The notes: generated by a model not told the origin, from the sequence alone. Counted from the first letter of the stretch, positions 17,288 through 25,961 are shown. The stretch is DNA of 64,000 bases from CAWKKW01 sp963850345 (GCA_963850345.1 CAWKKW010000005.1:496001-560000), one strand, 5' to 3'. Made by a program: numbers and translations.

Positions 17288-18841
17288 ATGCCGAAAGTCT
17301 GGAAATTTGCTGCTCGCTCGCTTGTTCTGCTGTGCGCCACCGCGCTTACCGCCCGTGCGCAGGATCTGGCCAGCTTTGAGAAGCGCATCACCACCAAAGT
17401 TCTGCCCAATGGGCTCACCCTGATCGTGTGCGAGAGGCCGGAGGCGCCAGTGTTCTCCTTCTATACGATCGTCGACGCGGGCGACGCGAACGATCCCGGC
17501 GGCCAATCGGGTTTGGCGCACATGTTTGAGCACCTGGCCTTCAAGGGGACGAAAGACATCGGCACCAAGGATTACGCTGCGGAGAAGGTGGCTCTGGAGA
17601 AGGTGGAGAAGGCCAACGCTGCGTATCAATATGAATTCCGCAAGCGCATCGGCCGCGATCCAGAGAAGGTGAAGCAGCTACACGCCGACTTCGAAGCCGC
17701 AGTGAAAGATGCACAGCAGTATGTGGTTCCCAACCAGTTCACCCAAATGGCAGAAGAGAATGGCGCGACTGGAGTCAACGCGAGCACCTCGCTCGATTCG
17801 ACTCAGTACTTCTGGAGTATGCCCGCCAATCGTTTCCAACTCTGGGCGTACATGGAGAGTGATCGCATCGCCAACCCGGTTCCCCGCGAATTCTACAAAG
17901 AGCGCGACGTGGTGATGGAAGAGCGGCGGATGCGGACGGACTCGAACCCGATCGGCAAGATGGTTGAGCAGTTCCTGGCTGTGGCCTACGTGGCGCATCC
18001 GTATCACCGGCCCAATGTGGGTTGGGCTGCGGAGATCAGCCAGGTCACCGCCACCGAAGCTGAATCGTTTCACCGGACCTACTACGTCCCCGGCAACATG
18101 GTCATTGCGGTTGCCGGCGATCTGAAGGCCGATACCGTGATGCCGGTGTTGGAGAAATACTTCGGCGCGATTCCGTCCGGACCCAAGCCAGAGGACTACA
18201 CCACGCCGGAACCGGTGCAGACGGACGAGCGGTCTGTAACGCTGAAGGGACCGACCCAGCCGCTGTATCTTGAGGGCTACCACAAGCCGGATTACCGCGA
18301 CCCCGACGATGCAGTCTACGATGCAATCTCCGACATCCTCTCGAACGGCCGCACGTCGCGGCTCTATCGCAGCCTGGTGCGCGACCAGCAGATCTCCGCG
18401 CAGGCTGAGGGCTTCAGCGGGTTTCCCGGCAACAAGTATCCGGGGCTCTTTGCGTTCTTCGCTGTGCCGCTGCCCGGGCACACTCCGCAGCAGATGGCGG
18501 ACGCGATTCACAAGGAGATCGACAAGCTGAAAACCTCCGATGTTTCCGACGAAGAACTCGCCATGTTTAAAACCCGCAGCCGCGCCGACCTGCTGCGTGG
18601 GCTTGGCTCAAACCAGGGTCTGGCGGAGCAGTTGGCGATCTACCAGTTGCGATACGGCGACTGGCGAGAACTTTTTCAGCAGCTCGACCGCATCGATAAG
18701 GTCTCAAAGGCGGATATTCGCCGCGTATCAAATAAGGTCTTCACCCCAAAGAATCGAACCTACGCGATGATTGAGTTTCAGCCGCCTCAAGGTCCTGCTG
18801 CCGCGGGCGCTGCTCCGGCCCAGCAAGGGGGTGCGAAATGA
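17288..18841 (+). CDS. Secreted M16 zinc metallopeptidase, catalytic subunit type
   Basis: A 517-residue pitrilysin/processing-peptidase family enzyme with signal peptide (PKVWKFAARSLVLLCATALTARAQ). The inverted zinc motif HxxEH is intact as HMFEHLAFKG (H78, E81, H82), and the distal Glu ligand is expected in ERDVVMEERRM. It carries an insert of about 60 charged residues after the motif (EKVALEKVEKANAAYQYEFRK), as in many acidobacterial M16 proteins. The ATG follows AGAGGT by 11 bases; a GTG 17 codons earlier lacks a signal-peptide start. It overlaps the next M16 gene by ATGA, so the two products are likely made in equal amounts and work as a heterodimer in the periplasm, degrading or processing peptides. 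Confidence 0.92.
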   Translation: MPKVWKFAARSLVLLCATALTARAQDLASFEKRITTKVLPNGLTLIVCERPEAPVFSFYTIVDAGDANDPGGQSGLAHMFEHLAFKGTKDIGTKDYAAEKVALEKVEKANAAYQYEFRKRIGRDPEKVKQLHADFEAAVKDAQQYVVPNQFTQMAEENGATGVNASTSLDSTQYFWSMPANRFQLWAYMESDRIANPVPREFYKERDVVMEERRMRTDSNPIGKMVEQFLAVAYVAHPYHRPNVGWAAEISQVTATEAESFHRTYYVPGNMVIAVAGDLKADTVMPVLEKYFGAIPSGPKPEDYTTPEPVQTDERSVTLKGPTQPLYLEGYHKPDYRDPDDAVYDAISDILSNGRTSRLYRSLVRDQQISAQAEGFSGFPGNKYPGLFAFFAVPLPGHTPQQMADAIHKEIDKLKTSDVSDEELAMFKTRSRADLLRGLGSNQGLAEQLAIYQLRYGDWRELFQQLDRIDKVSKADIRRVSNKVFTPKNRTYAMIEFQPPQGPAAAGAAPAQQGGAK

Positions 18842-20346
18842 ACCGCAAGCTCTGGTTTCCGTGTGCTGCTCTTTGCCTGGCGACGGCGCTCCCTGCCCAG
18901 ACGAAGACACCCGTCGTTCCTGCCGGCCCTACCGATTCGAAACAGGCCCAGCCCTGGAAGTCGATCCCGATTCCTACCTTGCCCGAGTTTCACCCCGCTC
19001 AACCCAAGCGCATCGAGTTGAAGAATGGCGTCGTCATCTTCCTGGAGGAAGACCACGAACTGCCGTTCGTCAATGGGACCATCACCATCAAGGGCGGCGA
19101 GCGCAACGTGCCTGCGAACAAAGCCGGCCTCGTCGACCTCTACCAGGAAGCGTGGCGTACGAGCGGCACAGCGACGAAGAATGGCGATCAGCTGGACGAC
19201 TTGCTCGAGGCTAAGGCCGCGAAGGTTGAGACCGGGGGCGACATCGATTCCACCGACGTGACCTGGTCTTGCTTGAAGCAGGATGAGGATACCGTCTTCG
19301 GAATCGCAGTCGATCTTCTGGAACATCCAAAGTTCGACGACCAGAAGCTGAACCTGGCCAAGCAGCAGGCAGCCACCGGCATTACGCGGCGGAATGATGA
19401 TGCATCGGAGATCGCCGCTCGGGAAGCTGCCATCCTGGTGTACGGCAAGGACAATCCCTACGCGCGGCAGCCTGAGATCGCGACCGTGATGTCGGTGACC
19501 ACGGCGGACCTGCAGCAGTTTCACGACAGCACTGTGGCGCCTAACAACATGATCATCGGAGTGGTGGGAGACTTCGACTCGGCCGCGATGGAGCAGAAAC
19601 TGCGCGCCGCGTTTGAGGGATTGCCGCGTGGCAAAGCAGCTCCCTCCCCTGAGGTAAACTTTGCCGGACCCAAGCCCGACGTCTACTACGTAGACAAGAG
19701 CGACGTGAACCAGAGCAACATCTGGATCGTCGGTCTGGGGACTGAACGTAAAAACCCGGACTACTTCGCCCTGAGCATGATGAACGAAATTTTCAGCGGC
19801 GGCTTCGGATCACGGCTGTTTCAGAAAGTGAGAACACAGCTGGGACTGGCCTACTCGGTCGGCGGCTCATACGGCGCAGCGTACGATCACCCCGGCATGT
19901 TTCACGTTGCTTCCGCCACCAAGAGCGACAGCACGGTGGCGACAATTAAAGCCATTCGTGAAGAGATCGATGCGCTGAAGACCCGGCCATTCACCGACGA
20001 TGAGTTGCAGAAGGCGCGGGATCAGCTGATGAACTCGTTCATCTTTCAGTACGACTCCAAAGAAAAAGTGCTGGCGGCTCGCCTTCGATTTGAGTTCTAT
20101 GGCTACCCCGCTGATTTCCTCGACAAGTATCGCGCCGGCATTGAAAAGGTCACGACAGCAGATCTGAGCCGTGTGGCCAACAAGTACGTCGATCCGTCGA
20201 AGCTCGCGATCCTGGTCGTCGGCAATGTATCCGAATTTCAGACGCCGTTATCGTCACTCGGTCTGGGCAAGACGGTTCCCCTCGACATCACCATCCCCAT
20301 GCCTCCAGGTATGGAGCAGCAGCCGGGCGGAAAGGGCCAGGAGTAG
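18838..20346 (+). CDS. Secreted M16 family partner, zinc motif lost
   Basis: A 502-residue M16-fold protein with signal peptide (NRKLWFPCAALCLATALPAQ). At the position of HxxEH it reads GLVDLYQEAWRT, so it cannot bind zinc there. The C-terminal half keeps the substrate-binding signature (FSGGFGSRLFQKVRTQLGLAYSVGGSYGA), which completes the active site of an M16 partner. In two-subunit M16 peptidases one chain is catalytic and the other binds substrate; this fits with the upstream gene, whose stop it overlaps. The stop is directly followed by the glmU ATG. Confidence 0.9.
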   Translation: MNRKLWFPCAALCLATALPAQTKTPVVPAGPTDSKQAQPWKSIPIPTLPEFHPAQPKRIELKNGVVIFLEEDHELPFVNGTITIKGGERNVPANKAGLVDLYQEAWRTSGTATKNGDQLDDLLEAKAAKVETGGDIDSTDVTWSCLKQDEDTVFGIAVDLLEHPKFDDQKLNLAKQQAATGITRRNDDASEIAAREAAILVYGKDNPYARQPEIATVMSVTTADLQQFHDSTVAPNNMIIGVVGDFDSAAMEQKLRAAFEGLPRGKAAPSPEVNFAGPKPDVYYVDKSDVNQSNIWIVGLGTERKNPDYFALSMMNEIFSGGFGSRLFQKVRTQLGLAYSVGGSYGAAYDHPGMFHVASATKSDSTVATIKAIREEIDALKTRPFTDDELQKARDQLMNSFIFQYDSKEKVLAARLRFEFYGYPADFLDKYRAGIEKVTTADLSRVANKYVDPSKLAILVVGNVSEFQTPLSSLGLGKTVPLDITIPMPPGMEQQPGGKGQE

Positions 20347-21741
20347 ATGCGCATTGCCATCGTGATCATGGCCGCGGGCAAAGGGACGCGGCTCAAGTCG
20401 AAGCGTCCCAAAGTTCTGCACGAGATCGGCGGCCGCCCTCTCTTGGCGCATGTCATCGGCGCAGCTTCGCAGATTGTCGCACCCGCGGATATCTTCGTCG
20501 TGGTTGGGCACGAGGCAGAGCGCGTGAAGGCGGCAGTCGCGCCTACCGGAGTGAATTTCATCTTGCAAGCGGAGCAGAAAGGCACCGGGCACGCGATCCA
20601 GGTGGCCGAGTCAGTCGTGAAGGGCTACGACAATCTGCTGGTGCTCTCCGGCGATGCTCCTCTGATCCGCCCTGAAACCATCGCACAACTGCGTGATTTT
20701 CATCTAGAGCAGCGTGCTGCGATGACCATCCTGACTGCGATCCCCGACAGCCCGGTGGGCTATGGCAGAGTTCTCCGTAAGGCTGCAGATCAGCCGGAGG
20801 TGAGCGCCATCGTGGAGCAGAAGGCGCTCACGCCCGAGCAGCAGGGTGCAAGAGAGATCAACTCCGGGATCTATGCATTCGCGACGGCGCCGCTGTTCGC
20901 GCATCTGGGCGAACTCCAAACCAACAACGCGCACGGCGAGTACTACCTCACCGACATGGCGGCGCTCCTGGTGCGTGCAAAAGAACGCGTCGTGGCGGTA
21001 GCAGTGGAGGAAGCGACCGAAGTTCTCGGAGCGAACACGATTGCGGAGATGATGGACCTGGACGCGGCTCAGCGAACGGCAACGACGCGACGACTGATGG
21101 CGGCAGGAGTCACCATCTTCAAGCCAGAGACAGTGGTGATTGATGCTGAAGTACGCATCGGTCCGGATACCGTGGTCGAGCCCTTCGTCCAAATTTTGGG
21201 CCGCACCACGATTGGCGAAGATTGCCGTATCCGCTCTTATTCCGTGCTCGAAAATGTTGAGCTTGGAAACGGGGTTTTAGTGCGCAACGGCTGCATTCTT
21301 GCAGATTCGCGGATCGAAGCCGGCGCACTCATCGGGCCCTACTCGCACATTCGGCCGGGCAGCGAGATCGGGGAAGGCGCACACGTCGGCAACTTCGTCG
21401 AAACTAAGAAGGCAAAGCTCGGCAAAGGCGCCAAGGCCAACCACCTGAGCTATCTGGGCGACACCGACATCGGCGCAGGCACCAACGTTGGAGCGGGCAC
21501 CATCACGTGCAACTACGACGGCGTGAACAAGTTCATGACTCTGATTGGCAGCAATGCGTTCATCGGCAGCAATTCGACTTTGGTGGCGCCGTTAAGCATC
21601 GGCGACAACGCCTATATCGCGGCAGGGTCATCGATCACGGAGGATGTTCCGAACGATGCTCTGGCGCTCGGACGCAGTCGTCAGTCGATCAAACCCGATT
21701 GGGCGAAGACGAAGAGTCCGAAGTGCAAACCGAAGAAGTGA
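20347..21741 (+). CDS. glmU: Bifunctional GlmU (GlcN-1-P acetyltransferase / GlcNAc-1-P uridyltransferase)
   Basis: Makes UDP-GlcNAc, the precursor of peptidoglycan and lipopolysaccharide, in two steps. The N-terminal pyrophosphorylase domain starts IVIMAAGKGTRLKSKRPK (nucleotide-binding loop) with VLSGDAPLI and EINSGIYAF. The C-terminal part (from ~250) is a left-handed beta-helix of hexapeptide repeats with IGPYSHIRPGS, NFVETKKAKLG (catalytic region) and NHLSYLGDTDIGAGTNVGAGT. Length of 464 is normal. The ATG abuts the stop of the M16 partner gene, so an essential gene is co-translated with a peptidase pair. It ends 25 bases from a convergent sigma-factor gene. Confidence 0.97.
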   Translation: MRIAIVIMAAGKGTRLKSKRPKVLHEIGGRPLLAHVIGAASQIVAPADIFVVVGHEAERVKAAVAPTGVNFILQAEQKGTGHAIQVAESVVKGYDNLLVLSGDAPLIRPETIAQLRDFHLEQRAAMTILTAIPDSPVGYGRVLRKAADQPEVSAIVEQKALTPEQQGAREINSGIYAFATAPLFAHLGELQTNNAHGEYYLTDMAALLVRAKERVVAVAVEEATEVLGANTIAEMMDLDAAQRTATTRRLMAAGVTIFKPETVVIDAEVRIGPDTVVEPFVQILGRTTIGEDCRIRSYSVLENVELGNGVLVRNGCILADSRIEAGALIGPYSHIRPGSEIGEGAHVGNFVETKKAKLGKGAKANHLSYLGDTDIGAGTNVGAGTITCNYDGVNKFMTLIGSNAFIGSNSTLVAPLSIGDNAYIAAGSSITEDVPNDALALGRSRQSIKPDWAKTKSPKCKPKK

Positions 21742-21766
21742 TGCATTTAAAGGTAAATCGGGGAGG

Positions 21767-22315
21767 TCAGGCAGCAGCGTCCTGATTGTTCTTGGCATCT
21801 GCCAGGATCTGGCGAAGGCGGATGCGCGCGGAGAAGATGGCGCGCTGGACCTTAGCCTCTGGCACTTCGATCAACTTGGCGATCGCCTCGGCCGAATAGC
21901 CTTCTACATCCCGCAACAGGAAGATGAGCCGCTCGTTGGCCGGCAGGAATTGAATTGCCTCTTCGAGGTCGGTGCGGCGCACATTGTGCTGGCTGAGGTT
22001 GGATTGAGGAGACGGCACTGCGGCCGGCTCTTCCTGCTGGAGCGGGAAACGCGATCCGAGCTGCTGAACCAGCGACTCGTCCACTTGCCGGGCATCCGGC
22101 TTCTCTGAAGCTTGGAAGACCTTAATAAAAGTTTGACCCAGCACCTGTTCCGCTTCTACTTCGTTGCCGGTCATGTAGTAAGCGATCGCGAACACGCGGT
22201 GGCGGTGACTATCAAATACGTCGCGCTGGAAGTCCTCGACTGATTGTTTGGCAGCCTGGCGGACAACAAGCATATTTGGGCTCTCGGACGAGAACGATTG
22301 CTCAAGCTTGAACAC
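21767..22315 (-). CDS. Small sigma-70 family (ECF-like) factor
   Basis: 182 residues with a weak region 2 (FQRDVFDSHRHRVFAIAYYMTGNEVEAEQVLGQTFIKVF) and a clear region 4 (LEEAIQFLPANERLIFLLRDVEGYSAEAIAKLIEVPEAKVQRAIFSARIRLRQIL), joined by a linker with a Gln/Pro-rich stretch. Region 4 should bind the -35 element; region 2 keeps the E-Q-L-T-F core helix. Start is a GTG with AGAGG five bases upstream; an ATG 14 codons later (MLVVRQAAKQ) is an alternative. No anti-sigma gene is adjacent; the neighbours are glmU (convergent) and an HD-GYP regulator (divergent). Regulon unknown. Confidence 0.8.
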   Translation of the reverse strand: MFKLEQSFSSESPNMLVVRQAAKQSVEDFQRDVFDSHRHRVFAIAYYMTGNEVEAEQVLGQTFIKVFQASEKPDARQVDESLVQQLGSRFPLQQEEPAAVPSPQSNLSQHNVRRTDLEEAIQFLPANERLIFLLRDVEGYSAEAIAKLIEVPEAKVQRAIFSARIRLRQILADAKNNQDAAA

Positions 22316-22610
22316 TGGCGCCTCTAACTTACATATACTAGAAACAGCGTTGGAAAACTACAGCGCTTCTCCTGCGAGCTTGGTACAACAAGAACCTGAG
22401 TAGCGGCTGGTGAAAAGCTGATACGAAGATGATCAAAACGAATTTCTAGTTGTACTGTTACACCTTTGGTTTTGCGTCTATCCGAGCACTCTACTGTAAA
22501 CCACGGTATGGGGCCAAGAGTTGCGTTACTCTCTTACAAAGAATTCATTCACAACGGAAGATGTGGATTGAACCCGTGCCTGCCGGACAGGTCGAAGGAT
22601 TCAGGCCGAG

Positions 22611-23705
22611 ATGGCTTCAGAGCGAATTTTGATCGTTGACGATGAGGCCTACGTTCGCACTGTCATGGCCGCCATGCTGGAGAAGTCGGATTATGCTCCG
22701 GTGCTCGCTGCGAATGGGAAGGATGCGCTCTATCGGCTTCAGAATGACCCCCCGTACGACCTGGTTCTCTCCGACATCATGATGAACGGGTTAGACGGCA
22801 TGGGTGTCTTGGAGCAGGTTCGCGCCACAGAACCTGAGACCCCGGTGGTGATGGTCACCGCCATTCATGACGTCGGGGTAGCCATTTCCGCCATGCGCAA
22901 AGGCGCCTACGATTACCTGCTCAAGCCCTTCGAACGAGAGCAGTTGCTGAGCACAGTGCGGCGGGCGCTCGATTATCGCCGTCTCGTGCAGCAGAACCGG
23001 ATCTATCGGCACAATCTGGAGCAGTTGGTCGCAGCCCGAACCGACATGCTGCGCGTGGCCATGGCGGACCTTGAGCGTTCCTACGACATCACGCTTGAGG
23101 CCTTGGGCGATGCACTGGACCTCAAAGATGCGGAAACCGAGGGTCACTCCAAACGAGTGACCGCCTACACCATCGCACTGGCGCGCGCGATGGGGGTCGC
23201 CTCCACTGAGATTCGCGTTCTAGCGAGAGGCGCATTCCTGCACGACATCGGGAAAATGGCGATTCCGGACGCTATTCTGCTCAAGGCCGGACACCTGGAA
23301 CGTTCAGAGCAGTCGGTTATGCGCGAACACTGCGCCCGCGGATACCAGATGTTGCGCAAGATTCCCTTCTTGCAGGACGCATCAGAGATCGTGTTCAGCC
23401 ACCAGGAACACTTCGACGGCACCGGGTATCCAAGAGGTCTCAAAGGAGAGGAGATTCCGCTGGGCGCGCGGATATTTTCGGTGGCGGACACGCTCGATGC
23501 CATCACCTCTGACCGGCCGTATCGCAAGGCAAACAGCTTCAAGGCTGCCCGCAAAGAAATTGGCCGCTGTTCCGGAACGCAGTTCGATCCCACTGTCGTC
23601 GAGGTCTACCTGAGCATGCCCGACAGCCTCTGGGAAGACCTGCGATCCGCGATCACCGTGCATGCGAAGCGCTATTCTCCCTTCGCATTTTCTGAAGAAG
23701 GTTAA
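22611..23705 (+). CDS. Response regulator with HD-GYP c-di-GMP phosphodiesterase domain
   Basis: 364 residues. Receiver domain 5-122: acidic pocket D10/D11, phospho-acceptor D55 (DLVLSDIMM), T83 and K105 (LLKPFE). A coiled linker (residues 125-160) leads to an HD-GYP domain with HD at 211-212 (FLHDIGKMAIP), the HxxHF-like SHQEHFDG and GYP at 272-274. HD-GYP domains hydrolyse cyclic di-GMP to GMP, so a two-component signal probably lowers c-di-GMP here. No sensor kinase is next to it. A 295-base gap upstream separates it from the divergent sigma gene; I see no clear promoter there. Confidence 0.95.
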   Translation: MASERILIVDDEAYVRTVMAAMLEKSDYAPVLAANGKDALYRLQNDPPYDLVLSDIMMNGLDGMGVLEQVRATEPETPVVMVTAIHDVGVAISAMRKGAYDYLLKPFEREQLLSTVRRALDYRRLVQQNRIYRHNLEQLVAARTDMLRVAMADLERSYDITLEALGDALDLKDAETEGHSKRVTAYTIALARAMGVASTEIRVLARGAFLHDIGKMAIPDAILLKAGHLERSEQSVMREHCARGYQMLRKIPFLQDASEIVFSHQEHFDGTGYPRGLKGEEIPLGARIFSVADTLDAITSDRPYRKANSFKAARKEIGRCSGTQFDPTVVEVYLSMPDSLWEDLRSAITVHAKRYSPFAFSEEG

Positions 23706-23791
23706 AGCCCAACCCGGGATCGAATCGGAGGAGATGGCTGAGGTCCGAGGCACATCTCTCAACGTAAACGCACCATATAAGGAGAAACTGC

Positions 23792-24076
23792 GTGGCACTA
23801 CTCAGCATTGCGGATGTGCAACAAAAACTGAATGCTCTACCGGATTGGAGTTTGGATGGAGGGGAGATCGTATGGGAGTTGAAGTTTCCCGACTTCATCG
23901 CGGCGATGGATTTTGTGAACCGAGTAGCCGAGAAGGCCGAGTCTGCCGGACATCATCCGGACATCGACATCCGATATAACAAGGTACGTCTGGCGCTGAT
24001 CTCGCATGATGCGGGCGGCCTGACGCAGCGCGATTTTGATCTCGCGGCAGCCCTGGCCGCTTTATCCCGCGAATAA
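23792..24076 (+). CDS. phhB: 4a-hydroxytetrahydrobiopterin dehydratase (pterin carbinolamine dehydratase)
   Basis: A 94-residue PCD/DCoH-family protein that recycles the pterin cofactor of aromatic amino-acid hydroxylases. The signature runs AESAGHHPDIDIRYNKV ... SHDAGGLTQRDFDLA, with catalytic His54, His55 and His72. Starts at GTG with AAGGAG seven bases upstream. No phenylalanine hydroxylase gene is in the window, so the role may instead be in molybdopterin or folate metabolism, as proposed for orphan PCDs. Confidence 0.92.
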   Translation: MALLSIADVQQKLNALPDWSLDGGEIVWELKFPDFIAAMDFVNRVAEKAESAGHHPDIDIRYNKVRLALISHDAGGLTQRDFDLAAALAALSRE

Positions 24077-24098
24077 CTCTGCGCGCAGAGGCGAGAGG

Positions 24099-24308
24099 TC
24101 AGTAGATCACGTCGTCTTCACCGCCGGCGCGATGTGGTTCCGGTTCCCGGCCAGCAGCCTGGCGAATCTCCACCAGGGTCCGCCGGTGCCAGAATGCCAC
24201 GGCTAGGCCGCCAAAAAGGGCAGATCCGACCAGCAATAGTCCTGTCTTCCAAAGCCCAAAAGGCCGGGAATCCTCGCTATCTGTTCGTGTTTGTTGGGTT
24301 TCATCCAT
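24099..24308 (-). CDS. Small single-pass membrane protein, unknown
   Basis: About 69 residues: polar N-terminus (DETQQTRTDSEDSRPFG), one membrane helix (LWKTGLLLVGSALFGGLAVAFWH), then a basic and acidic tail (RRTLVEIRQAAGREPEPHR). No family recognised. The ATG is preferred to a GTG ten codons upstream, although neither has a strong ribosome site. It is convergent with phhB, 22 bases apart. Reality is supported by the well-formed membrane helix with positive-inside charges and by the stop lying close to phhB. Confidence 0.55.
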   Translation of the reverse strand: MDETQQTRTDSEDSRPFGLWKTGLLLVGSALFGGLAVAFWHRRTLVEIRQAAGREPEPHRAGGEDDVIY

Positions 24309-24579
24309 CTTCGCTAAAGGGGTGCCGGGCCCAAACACATCGCAACTTCGGCACTGATCCCGTTTTTAAGATTATAGAACGCGCCGATGGGTGGAGGTAA
24401 TTTGAGGACTTTATGGCCTATCGATATCGTTCAAACTCTTGAATTTGGGATTTTTTCGTTTTTTTGCCTCAAAGAATCCTTTTTTCCGTATACGCATCAG
24501 ATCTTGTGTAAGATGTAACAAGACGTTGAGCCGAGTATTCGCTCCGTCACCGAGTTTATAAGTTGCGTCACTGGCCTCC

Positions 24580-24617
24580 CGGCACGAACCTTCAAACCGT
24601 TCGTGCCGTTTTTTTTT
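24580..24617 (+). terminator. Strong intrinsic terminator with no gene before it (candidate leader or small RNA)
   Basis: A perfect 10-bp stem CGGCACGAAC / GTTCGTGCCG with a 9-base loop is followed by nine T residues, a textbook plus-strand terminator. The nearest plus-strand gene upstream ends over 500 bases away, with a minus-strand gene between, while the next plus-strand gene (CYCXC protein) starts 92 bases downstream. So it either ends a small RNA made from about 24400-24617 or acts as an attenuator in the leader of the CYCXC gene. The upstream 170 bases hold T-rich stretches and a second small hairpin (GAGC...GCTC near 24530-24550). This is the main content of the 400-base gap 24309-24708. 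Confidence 0.85.
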
Positions 24618-24708
24618 GTCAGGACCGTTTCGACACCAACGACATCCGATGTTTCTCCCCTGGTGCAAAGCCCTCTCACTCCCATTATCATTGGCTTAGG
24701 AGCCTTCC

Positions 24709-25155
24709 ATGAAGAAGATTGCGCTCAGCCTCGTGCTGGGACTGGTGACGGTAGCCGGGTATGCCCAGTGGTCAAATCCGGGAGATGACGTACCTGCTTA
24801 CAACGCGCAGCCGCCGCGCAAGGGTACCAAGCTGCCCGCGCTTTTGTCGGGCAATCAGCTGACCGGGGAGAACTTCCGCTATCCCTGGCAGGTGCAGGTG
24901 TATCAGGAGGCGGCGAAAGTTCCCGCCGTCATTCACCAGCTTCCCTGCTATTGCCGCTGCGATCGCGCACTGGGACATAACAGCCTGCATAGCTGCTTCG
25001 AAGGATTGCACGGAGCCGAATGTTCCACCTGCGCCAAAGAGGCTCACTACGCGTACCTCATGACCAAAAAGGGCAAGACGATCCAGCAGATTCGCGAAGG
25101 CATCGAACACAAAGAGTACGAGAGTATCAACCTGGAGTCGCTCACGGGGATGTAA
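24709..25155 (+). CDS. CYCXC-family exported cysteine-rich protein
   Basis: A 148-residue protein with signal peptide (KKIALSLVLGLVTVAGYAQ). The core is the CYCXC domain: LPCYCRC (C80, C82, C84) followed by GHNSLHSCFEG (C96) and AECSTC (C105, C108). Proteins of this family are common in Acidobacteria and Bacilli and some are selenoproteins; here all positions are Cys and no in-frame TGA is seen. The six cysteines and conserved His suggest metal binding or thiol redox outside the cytoplasm. It lies downstream of a strong terminator, which could control its expression by attenuation. tmRNA begins 92 bases after its stop. Confidence 0.85.
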   Translation: MKKIALSLVLGLVTVAGYAQWSNPGDDVPAYNAQPPRKGTKLPALLSGNQLTGENFRYPWQVQVYQEAAKVPAVIHQLPCYCRCDRALGHNSLHSCFEGLHGAECSTCAKEAHYAYLMTKKGKTIQQIREGIEHKEYESINLESLTGM

Positions 25156-25246
25156 CGCGGCCGCAGTCCGGGCTCTTTAGCGACCGGGCGAAAAGGAGTA
25201 CGATGAAGTAAGTTTTCCGTGCCGAACGGGAAGCTTTCCACCAGAT

Positions 25247-25598
25247 GGGGGCGTCACGGTTTCGACGGGATCGTTTAGGCAAAGAGGCATGCCGGGGTGT
25301 GGGCACCCGTAATCGCTCGCAAAATGATAATTGCCGATCATCAACTGGCATACGCAGCTTAATTAAATAAGTTGCCGTCCTCCGAGGCTTTGTCTGCGGG
25401 CCGCGGATAGGACGTCGCACAGCAGGCTGGTTCTTGAAGCCCGGTCCGAGCCGAGAGAACGAGATTCATCGGACTAGCGTTGCGCGTATTTTGTCCGTTC
25501 TGAGCGCGCAATGCGAAATCAAAGGAACGCGACTACGCATGGAGTCTCTCTGTTAACAACGATTTCGGACGCGGGTTCGACTCCCGCCGCCTCCACCA
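25247..25598 (+). ncRNA. ssrA: Transfer-messenger RNA (tmRNA)
   Basis: A 352-base gene that rescues stalled ribosomes by trans-translation. The 5' end GGGGGCG pairs with 3' CGCCTCC (one G-U pair at the third position, as in E. coli), followed by encoded CCA. The T-arm GCGGGTTCGACTCCCGC and the 5' block GTCACGGTTTCGACGGG, a tmRNA hallmark, are present. The tag-coding stretch is near 25333-25362. The 91 bases between the CYCXC stop and the 5' end must hold its promoter or processing leader; TTTAGC-17-TACGAT (25176-25204) is a weak candidate. SmpB is not in the window. Confidence 0.98.
25333..25362 (+). other. tmRNA tag peptide reading frame (ADHQLAYAA)
   Basis: Reading GCC GAT CAT CAA CTG GCA TAC GCA GCT TAA gives the nine-residue tag ADHQLAYAA, ending in the hydrophobic-Ala-Ala degron recognised by ClpXP-type proteases. 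The bases just before (ATAATT) resemble the conserved sequence before the E. coli resume codon. The alternative resume codon GCA at 25318 runs into TGA after one more codon, so it is rejected. The exact resume codon is inferred, not shown. Confidence 0.7.
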
Positions 25599-25760
25599 TA
25601 CCTGCTAAAGACTTACAAGTCATACTTACCACCGTACGATAGGGGCGTTAGATCTGTTGTGAGGCGAGGCCAGTTCTCCTCGCTGGACGCCACTTTTGCT
25701 GACCGTCTACCCTCGCCACTACCCCCATGCAAAAACTGCTTAAAGCAGTGCAGGCGAAAA

Positions 25761-25782
25761 GCCGAAGATTCCCATCTTCGGC
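25761..25782 (-). terminator. Probable terminator of the sugar ABC ATPase transcript
   Basis: Perfect 9-bp stem GCCGAAGAT / ATCTTCGGC with a 4-base loop; on the minus strand it is followed by TTTTCGCC. It lies 179 bases downstream of the ATPase stop and is the only structured element I see in the 363-base gap between tmRNA and that gene. The T-run is short, so confidence is moderate. The rest of the gap shows nothing recognisable. Confidence 0.5.
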
Positions 25783-25961
25783 CATATTCACAGCGGCGCG
25801 GCGCTTCTGAGAACGGCGACACCAGCTTGATCGACTCGCGATGCCTTGCTCGGGATAGGAATGCCGGAGAAGAGCGGAAGGGACGGAGGGCTGGGTCAGG
25901 TGCAGCCGAGCTGCGGCTTGCGGACAAACTGTTCAAGGGTTACAAACGTAAGCCCGAAGGA

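Noticed and set aside
24440..24500. T-runs (TTTTTTCG, CTTTTTTCC) as further terminators
   Set aside because: No stem precedes them; only the hairpin at 24580-24608 qualifies.
25193..25209. AAGGAG followed by ATG AAG TAA just before tmRNA
   Set aside because: A two-codon frame with good ribosome site is probably chance; no sign it has a regulatory role.
25318..25326. GCA as resume codon of the tmRNA tag
   Set aside because: It reads GCA AAA TGA, a stop at the third codon, so the tag would be only two residues.
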